Shown here: piece after piece, positions 58,090 through 64,000 of the stretch
How the letters are laid out: each line of letters opens with the position of its first letter
Numbering within the stretch: the stretch's first letter is position 1
From: Eopsaltria australis
Taxonomy: Eukaryota; Chordata; Aves; Passeriformes; Petroicidae
NCBI GenBank assembly: GCA_034509425.1
Contig: JAVTVJ010000511.1
Location: 1 to 64,000, forward strand
Length of the DNA: 64,000 nucleotides
Direction: 5' to 3'
Program-made: the position numbers and the translations under genes
Notes under the pieces: generated by a model
What the model was told of the DNA's origin: nothing
What the model saw: only the letters and a program-made list of their open reading frames with translations
The model's database searches: none

Positions 58090-58660
58090 GGGCTGCAACA
58101 GCCCAGAACACTCAGATGCTGGGGGAACCAAAGGTTCCTTTACTGGAGTTTGGTGCACAGGAGAAACACCAACCAGATATTCTCAAGAGGTCAAATGACA
58201 CAAAATTTTACTGACAAATATAGAAAATCAAGGAATTTTGGTAAAGCATTTAATACAACATCCAGTTCAACATAACACACTTAACCATAGCAGTAGTTCA
58301 TTAACTTAGCCCATGTAACCTGGGAACCTTTAAGCCCTGAAGATGTTACGTTACCCAAAAATGTTCCATGTAAATAGGATTAGAAGAAGAAGGAAGAGAG
58401 AGAAAAAGACAAGACAGAATAGATTTAGAAAGACACACACACAGAGCTACCAACTGCTCGGGTTCCAGTGTGGGTGAGACACAAACCCCAGGAGAAGGCA
58501 GGGACCAGACCATGGGCTGACCTCATGCTCCATCTTTGAAGCCCCTGGGCCTTTGTGGGGCTCCCCCCAGGTGGGACTTGTGATTGCTGGGGCAGTCAGA
58601 GCCTGGGTTAGCACTGCCCTGGTGTGACTGATTGACAGCTCATCCCAAGGTGTCTCGGGA
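58090..58660. other. Unassigned AT-rich region
   Basis: It includes a purine-rich stretch (AGAAGAAGAAGGAAGAGAGA) and (CA)n near 58434. It could be an old LTR, but no defining features were found. Confidence 0.35.
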
Positions 58661-58674
58661 CATTGATCTCATCC

Positions 58675-58767
58675 AGCCTCTGACAGTGACCATGGTGACA
58701 CTGCGGAACCTCATGGAGCCAAGGGGACATTGTGACACTGTGGGGCCCTATGGAACCAAGGGAACAT
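58675..58767 (+). repeat. Short 37-bp minisatellite run (+)
   Basis: Two or three units leading into the fixed junction. Confidence 0.8.
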
Positions 58768-59830
58768 GGAACAGGCCCAGCTGGCTGGGCCTCCTGGGGG
58801 CCACCTGACAGTTCTGGCTGATCTGGGCATTTCGAGGACCACTGCTCATCTGCCCCTGAAGCACTGGGGCTCTGGGCTTTCCTTCCTCTGGAAAAGATCT
58901 GTCCTTCTCCTCCAGGGGCCCATGGCCAAACCTGGGATTTCTCCTCCAAATTTCCTTTTATGCAAAGATTGCTCCCAGATGAAATCTGCCAGGACACACA
59001 GATCTGGCTGGCTTGGCCTCCCAGGGGCCACCTCTCATCTGCCTTTGAAACACTGGCACCTTGTGCTTTTATTTCCTATGGGAAGAAAGCACCTTTCATG
59101 TCCAGGTGCCCATGGCCAAACTGGGAATTTGCCTCCAGAATTCCCTGTATCCAAGGACAGCTCCCAGACAAAAGCTGCCAGGACTGACAAGTCTGGCTGG
59201 CCTTGGCTTCCTGAGGACTGGCTCTCATCTGCCTTTGAAACACTGGGGCTCTGTGCTCTCCTTCCTAATGAAAAGAGCTCTTCTTCCTGTCCAGCTGCCC
59301 ACGGCCAAAATTGAGATTCCACCTACAAGAGTTCCTATATCCAAAGACAGCCCCCAGATTAAAGGTGCCAGGAGAGACCGAACCAGCTGCCTTGGCCCAT
59401 TGTAGTCACCTCTCATCTTTGTCCAAAACACTTGGACTTTGTGCTTTTCTTTCCTATGGAAAAAACCATCCATCTCGACCAGGTGCCCATGGCCGAAATT
59501 GGGATTCCACTTACAAAACTCTGCACAACCAAGGATTGCTGCCAAGTGAAAGCTGCCAGGACAGACAGATTTGTCTGCCCTTGGCCTCTTGGGGGCTGCC
59601 TATCACCTGCTTTTGAAACCCTGGGGCTCAGTGCTTTCCTTCCAATGGAAAAGAACCGTCCTTCTCATCACGGCGTCCATGGCTGAATTGAGATTCCACC
59701 TCTAAAATTCCCTATATCCAAGGGTGGCTCCCAGACAAAATCTGCCAGTGCCATCAAGTCTGGCTGGCCTTGGCCTCTGGTGAGTGCCCCTCATCTGCCC
59801 CTGCAACACTGGGGCTCGGTTGTTTCCATT
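58768..59830 (+). repeat. 189-bp tandem repeat array (+)
   Basis: About five and a half units, closest in order to 27759-28767. Confidence 0.88.
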
Positions 59831-60095
59831 GTCACCACAATGACAGTTCAAGGCCTTGTGGAACCAAGGGGCCATTGTGACTCAGAGGGGCTCCATGGAT
59901 CCAAGAGACCATTGTGACACTGTGGGGTGTTGTGGAACCAGGGAAACCACTGAGACCCTTCAGAGCCTGGTGTAACCAAGGGGCCGTTATGACACCTCAG
60001 GGCCTCATGGAAGTGAAGGGACCACGGTGGCATTGCAAGGCCTCATGGAAGGAGAGGCCATTGTGGAACTGCAGGGCCCCATGGAACCAAGGGGA
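59831..60095 (+). repeat. 37-bp minisatellite array (+)
   Basis: About six or seven units. Confidence 0.85.
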
Positions 60096-60590
60096 CATGA
60101 AAAGGTGGGGCTGCCTTGGGCACCCAGAGGCCACCTGACAGATCTGGCTGATGGTTGCATTTAGAGAGCCCCTGAAACACTGGGGCTCTGGGCTTTCCTT
60201 TGTATGGAAAAGAACTCTCCTACTCCTCCTGGCATCCATGGCCAAAATTGGGATTCCAGCTCCAAACTTCTCTATATCCAAGGATTAACCCCAGAAAAAA
60301 AGCTGCCATTTCTATCAAGTCTCATTGGTCTTGGACTCCTGAAGACCAGCATTCACCTGCTCTCCAAACACTGATTTTCTGTGCTTTCCTTTTTATGGAA
60401 AAGAACCATCCTTCTCCAGGCACAAACGGCTGAAATTGGGGTTCCACATACAAAATTCTGTATATCCAAGGGTCGCTGCCAGGCAAACCTGCCAGGACAG
60501 ACAGGTCTGCCTGGCCTTGGCCACTTGCAAGGTGCCATTCATCAGCCCCTGAAACCCTGGGGCTCCATGGTTTCCTTCCTGTGGAGACCA
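60096..60590 (+). repeat. 189-bp tandem repeat array (+)
   Basis: About two and a half units, starting from a variant junction (GGGGACATGAAAAGGTGGGG). Confidence 0.85.
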
Positions 60591-60614
60591 TTGTGACACT
60601 GTGTAGCCTCATGG

Positions 60615-61071
60615 TGATGCCTTTTTCCTGGTCTTAGGAAATAAAAGCTCAGACATGGTTAGAGGGTTGGGGGTCATTTACCTCGGTATTTTAATAGGAT
60701 CCCATTCGATGCATTGCTTCAGCCAGGTGACAAGCATTGCAAATGTCCTCCCACCCCCAATCAAGTATACAATTAAAGACTTTACACACTAGCATATCTA
60801 ACGAGGGCCCAATAAAGGGGCTGGGGTGGGCTAACTTCTAGTTTACAGAATCTGTCCTGCTAGGGGACCTTGAGTGCTTACGACAATAGAGTGTTTGGTC
60901 TTCTAACTCTACAGTTTCTGGGATGTTGAGTCTCCTGGCCTACTGGACACCAAGAAACCAGGCTAAAGTATCGCACCCATAGCATCACAAGTGTGCATGC
61001 TAATACTTGTGGATACAGGGAACTGTGTAAAAGGTATTTGAGAGAAAAGGCAAAAAATCCTTCAGGCATCA
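60615..61071. mobile_element. Solo LTR with 4-bp target duplication
   Basis: 457 bp with perfect terminal inverted repeats TGATGCCT...AGGCATCA, flanked by ATGG at 60611-60614 and 61072-61075. Removing it and one ATGG rebuilds a minisatellite/junction sequence (CCTCATGG then AACCAAGGGAACATGG). Four-base duplications are usual for gamma-type (ERV1) elements. AATAAA at 60810 hints at plus orientation, but this is not certain. Confidence 0.82.
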
Positions 61072-61084
61072 ATGGAACCAAGGG

Positions 61085-61545
61085 AACATGGAACAGGCCT
61101 GGCTGCCTTGGCCTCCCAGGGGCTTCCTGACAGGCCCAGCTGATGGTGGCATGTCCAGGGCTGCTGCTCAACAGTCCCTGGAGCACTGGGGTTCCGTGCT
61201 TTCCTTCCTATGGAAAAGAATTGCCTTTTTCTCCACAGCAAAACTTGATACTCCCCCTAAAAAATTCTCTATATGCAAGGGTTTCTCTCAGACAAAAGCT
61301 GCCAGGACAGACAGCTCTGGCTGGCCTTGGTGTCTGGGGGTCACCTCTTATCTGCTCTGAAACACTAGGGCTGTGTTCCTTCCTTCCTATGGAGAAGAAC
61401 TCTCCTTCTCATCCAGGGGCCATGGCCAAATCTGGGATTTGGCCTACAAAATTTCATCTATCCAAGGATTGCTCCCAGACAAAAGTTAGCAGAACAGAGA
61501 GGTCTGGCTGGTCTTGTCCTCTGGTGATATTCTTAGACTATGAGC
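61085..61545 (+). repeat. 189-bp tandem repeat array (+)
   Basis: About two and a half units, ending CTTAGACTATGAGCAGAATTG, the sequence found at the turning points near 21345 and 48295. Confidence 0.88.
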
Positions 61546-61849
61546 AGAATTGTTTTCATTTGCCAACACCTTGGAGAAGGCCCAGAGATCTCCCAAGGGG
61601 GGGTTTGGAGGCATCAAGAACATGACCACTATATAGGGACAAAAGAGCTCTGTACTCAGTGGAGTGGAGACTGAGGACAGTGGAGGAGAGCCCTGGGAGG
61701 GATTGAAGGGCAGTTTCAGAGATAGTGGATACTTTTGACATAGTAGAGAACAGATGGAGAAAGAAAGAATTAATGCCAAGGAACACTGGGGAGGCCCAGA
61801 CTGGACACAAGGAGAAGAAAGGATTTTCTGTCCCAGGGCGGGGCTGTGG
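61546..61849. other. Unassigned spacer
   Basis: It contains ACTATATAGGGAC near 61630. No gene or complete element was recognised. Confidence 0.4.
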
Positions 61850-63700
61850 TGCAACACGTCCCCCAGAAGGAGTCTGGAGCAGCCCAAGGCTTTGTGTAGC
61901 CAGGCAGAGGCAGGCAGGAGGCAGAGCTGTCAGCAAAGGAAGGGGCCAGCCAGGTGGGGCAGCCAGGGCATGAGGACAGCCTGCAGGGACAGAGGCGCAG
62001 GGCAGGGACACCGTAGCACAGCCTGGGCTGCAGAGGCCACAGGCATGGGCAGCAGCTGCAAGGCCCTGCCAGAGGCAACTCCTGCAGCACTTTGGCCATG
62101 GCTGCTGGCCCTGGGCGTGAGGCATGAGGAGGAGACAAGTGAGCCTTGCTGTGCTGGGGCCTCATTGCCTCCTTGGCCCTGCTCAGCAGCCTGGCAGGGG
62201 CCGCCCCATGGTGCTGCCCTTGCCATTGCACATGCCACATGGCAGTGGCCCGGGAAGAGGCCTGAGCAATGAGGGAGGGACAGGATGTGCCTTGCCAGGG
62301 GCTGGGGCTCAGGCCTTGGCCCTTTGCATTGCTGAAACACATCCAGCTTTGCTCAGCATCACAGACACCTTTGCCTTGTTTGTCCCCAGCTGTCATCACT
62401 GCCTCCAGTGTTCTGCTCTAACTGGAACCTGGGGACACTTTTTCAGTTGTGTCCCTCAGTGGGACCCATTAAAACTTCAAGAAACTTTGGACTTTGATTA
62501 TGACTTCCGATTGTTGAGGGGTTTGTTCAGCTCCCTCTCAGGGACTGATATTCAGGGACTCAGCACCAAAGCCCCGAGAGGGTCATTCCAGTCCTTGTGC
62601 TGTGTCTGTGCTGCTGAGCTGGGCCGGGCTCCTGGCACAGAGGCAGCTCCTGGCAAGGGCAGCGCTGCAGAGAGACAGCTCTGGCCAGGAGCAGCTCCTG
62701 TGCACAGCCCAGCAGGGCTGGGGCACTGCCTGCAGCCACCCCGGGCACAGCACAGAGGCACAGAGAGCTTCAATCAGTCAGGGCTGGAAGATGCTGAGAA
62801 GTGCCTGGGGGAGAATCATTGGCAGCCCTTGACACAGGAAGCCTCTGGCTGCAGGACAAGGCAGCTGCAGCTCCTGGAGTGATCTCCTCAAGGAGGAATA
62901 TCCCAATGTCTACAGATCCTGTAAGTGCATTCTCTGATTCTCTCTTGTGTAGAGCAGCCAGGGGTGCCCAGGGCTGTCCTGCAGAGCAGGGTCCTGCAGC
63001 CCAGGGCACTGTGCTGGGGTAGGGACTCTGCTGCCTGCCAGGGACAGCTCTCAGCCAGCCGGGGAGCTGCTGCCAGCGCTGGGGAGAAGATTTGGGTGGA
63101 AGGAGACAGCTGGTGAGGCTTGCAAGTGTTCTTGTGTGGTGAGGATGCTGCATTTCTCAGGACTGTTCCCAGCATGACATTTAGCTTCAGGATATTTCCT
63201 AGTAAATTATACAGGGAGCACAGCAAGGCAGGGACTGCATAAAAGGGGAAAAATGCTGCTTTTTTAATGGACTGCTCTGTGTTACCTGGATGGAAAATTG
63301 CACATAGATATTCATCTCTCACTTCAGGTTTAGAAAAATCCAAAACATTTTCTCTCAGCTGTGAATAAACAAGACAGTGACAGAAATCAGCACTGTGTTC
63401 CATACAGGCAGCATCAGTGTCACTTTTCCAGTCACCTCAGAGTTGCTCTGACTTTGTCTTCAGAGGCTGAAGAGCCAGAGCTGCCCCTGGGCAGTGTCCT
63501 GTGCTGGGAGGGCCCTGCAGGGCAGAGCTGAGCCCCCAGGGCTGGGCTGGGCTCTGGCAGCACTGGCAGGGCCCAGCCCTGAGTACACGGAAGCAGCTGC
63601 TGGCAGGGACAGCTCCAGACTGGAGAGTCCGGGGCAGGCAGTGGGGGGAAAGTGCCACCGAACTGTGCTGGGATATTTAAAGTGCTCTCCAAACCCAACT
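61850..63700 (+). repeat. Receptor upstream block, copy C (inverted)
   Basis: Reverse complement of copies A and B, lying upstream of receptor C on its strand. The longest open frame here is 252 codons. Confidence 0.75.
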
Positions 63701-63746
63701 GTTCCATGATTGCTTTTTTACAGATCCCCATGCCAAGACAGAGCAA

Positions 63747-64000
63747 ATGTCCAATACCAGCTCCATCAGCCACTTCCTCCTGCTGCCATTGGCAGACACG
63801 TGGCAGCTGCAGCTCCTGCACTTCTGCCTCTTCCTGGCCATCTCCCTGGCTGCCCTCCTGGGCAACGGCCTCATCATCAGCGCCGTAGCCTGCGGCCACC
63901 ACCTGCACACCCCCATGTTCTTCTTCCTGCTCAACCTGGCCCTCAGCGACCTGGGCTCCATCTGCACCACTGTCCCCAAAGCCATGCACAATTCCCTCTG
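63747..64000 (+). CDS. Olfactory receptor C, OR14-like, 5' part only
   Basis: The ATG at 63747 begins MSNTSSISHFLLLPLADTWQ. The frame is open to the window end (84 codons), through TM1 with LLGNGLIISAVACGHH and TM2 with PMFFFLLNLALSDLGS. The TM1 region deleted in receptor B is intact here. An acceptor TTTTTACAG sits at about 63715-63723, about 23 bases before the ATG, consistent with an upstream non-coding exon. Whether the gene is intact cannot be judged from this window. Confidence 0.88.
   Translation, partial: MSNTSSISHFLLLPLADTWQLQLLHFCLFLAISLAALLGNGLIISAVACGHHLHTPMFFFLLNLALSDLGSICTTVPKAMHNSL

Noticed and set aside
63432..63989. Minus-strand 185-codon frame over receptor C
   Set aside because: It is antisense to the receptor start and its upstream block. 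The plus-strand frame carries the receptor motifs.

Overview
The window is vertebrate nuclear DNA, most likely from a passerine bird. The evidence is a split PIM-family kinase gene with GT-AG introns, OR14-type olfactory receptors in one coding exon, a degenerate ITPRIPL1-like gene, CR1 LINE fragments, several endogenous retrovirus (ERV) remnants, and large amounts of GC-rich local repeat. PIM-like, ITPRIPL1-like and OR14-like genes are all known to be expanded in songbirds. Nothing suggests bacterial DNA, and I saw no tRNA, rRNA or CRISPR locus.

Layout. 1-904: ITPRIPL1-like pseudogene (-) running off the left edge. 2200-5080: an apparently complete PIM-like serine/threonine kinase gene (+) with a CpG-rich first exon. 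5351-6510: a decayed second PIM-like copy, followed at 6511-7640 by unrecognised exon-like pieces. 7702-7822: CR1. 7840-14366: two deleted ERVs in tandem sharing a middle LTR (LTR-int-LTR-int-LTR), each with dUTPase and env remnants. 14573-15870: one arm of an inverted duplication whose partner is 30375-31665. 16223-17155: intact olfactory receptor (-), with a 2-kb upstream block that recurs beside both other receptors. 19.7-28.8 kb: alternating arrays of a ~37-bp minisatellite and a ~189-bp repeat, interrupted by a CpG-rich block with ZNF143-like sites. 28.8-36 kb: LTR-like DNA, duplicated blocks and CR1. 36082-39379: a short ERVK-like provirus with a 6-bp target duplication and gag remnants. 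39665-40431: a solo ERVL-like LTR. 40.6-42.5 kb: minisatellite and CR1. 44121-45007: olfactory receptor pseudogene (-). 46.9-61.5 kb: further arrays, including an inverted copy of the CpG-rich block and a solo LTR with a 4-bp target duplication. 63747-64000: start of a third olfactory receptor (+), cut by the window end.

Architecture. The window is a mosaic of segmental duplications. About 16.2-23.4 kb is repeated in direct orientation at about 44.1-50.3 kb. About 24.7-28.8 kb is repeated in inverted orientation at about 49.3-53.4 kb. The receptor and its upstream block occur a third time, inverted, at the right end. The genes do not form a pathway. The receptors act in olfactory neurons and the PIM-like kinase is a cytoplasmic signalling enzyme; they are neighbours because this is a fast-duplicating region. 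The most striking structure is the composite 37-bp/189-bp repeat, which occurs about ten times with the same junction. Next is the pair of inverted CpG-rich blocks, each with about eight ZNF143-like promoter motifs and a CCAAT box but no recognisable gene.
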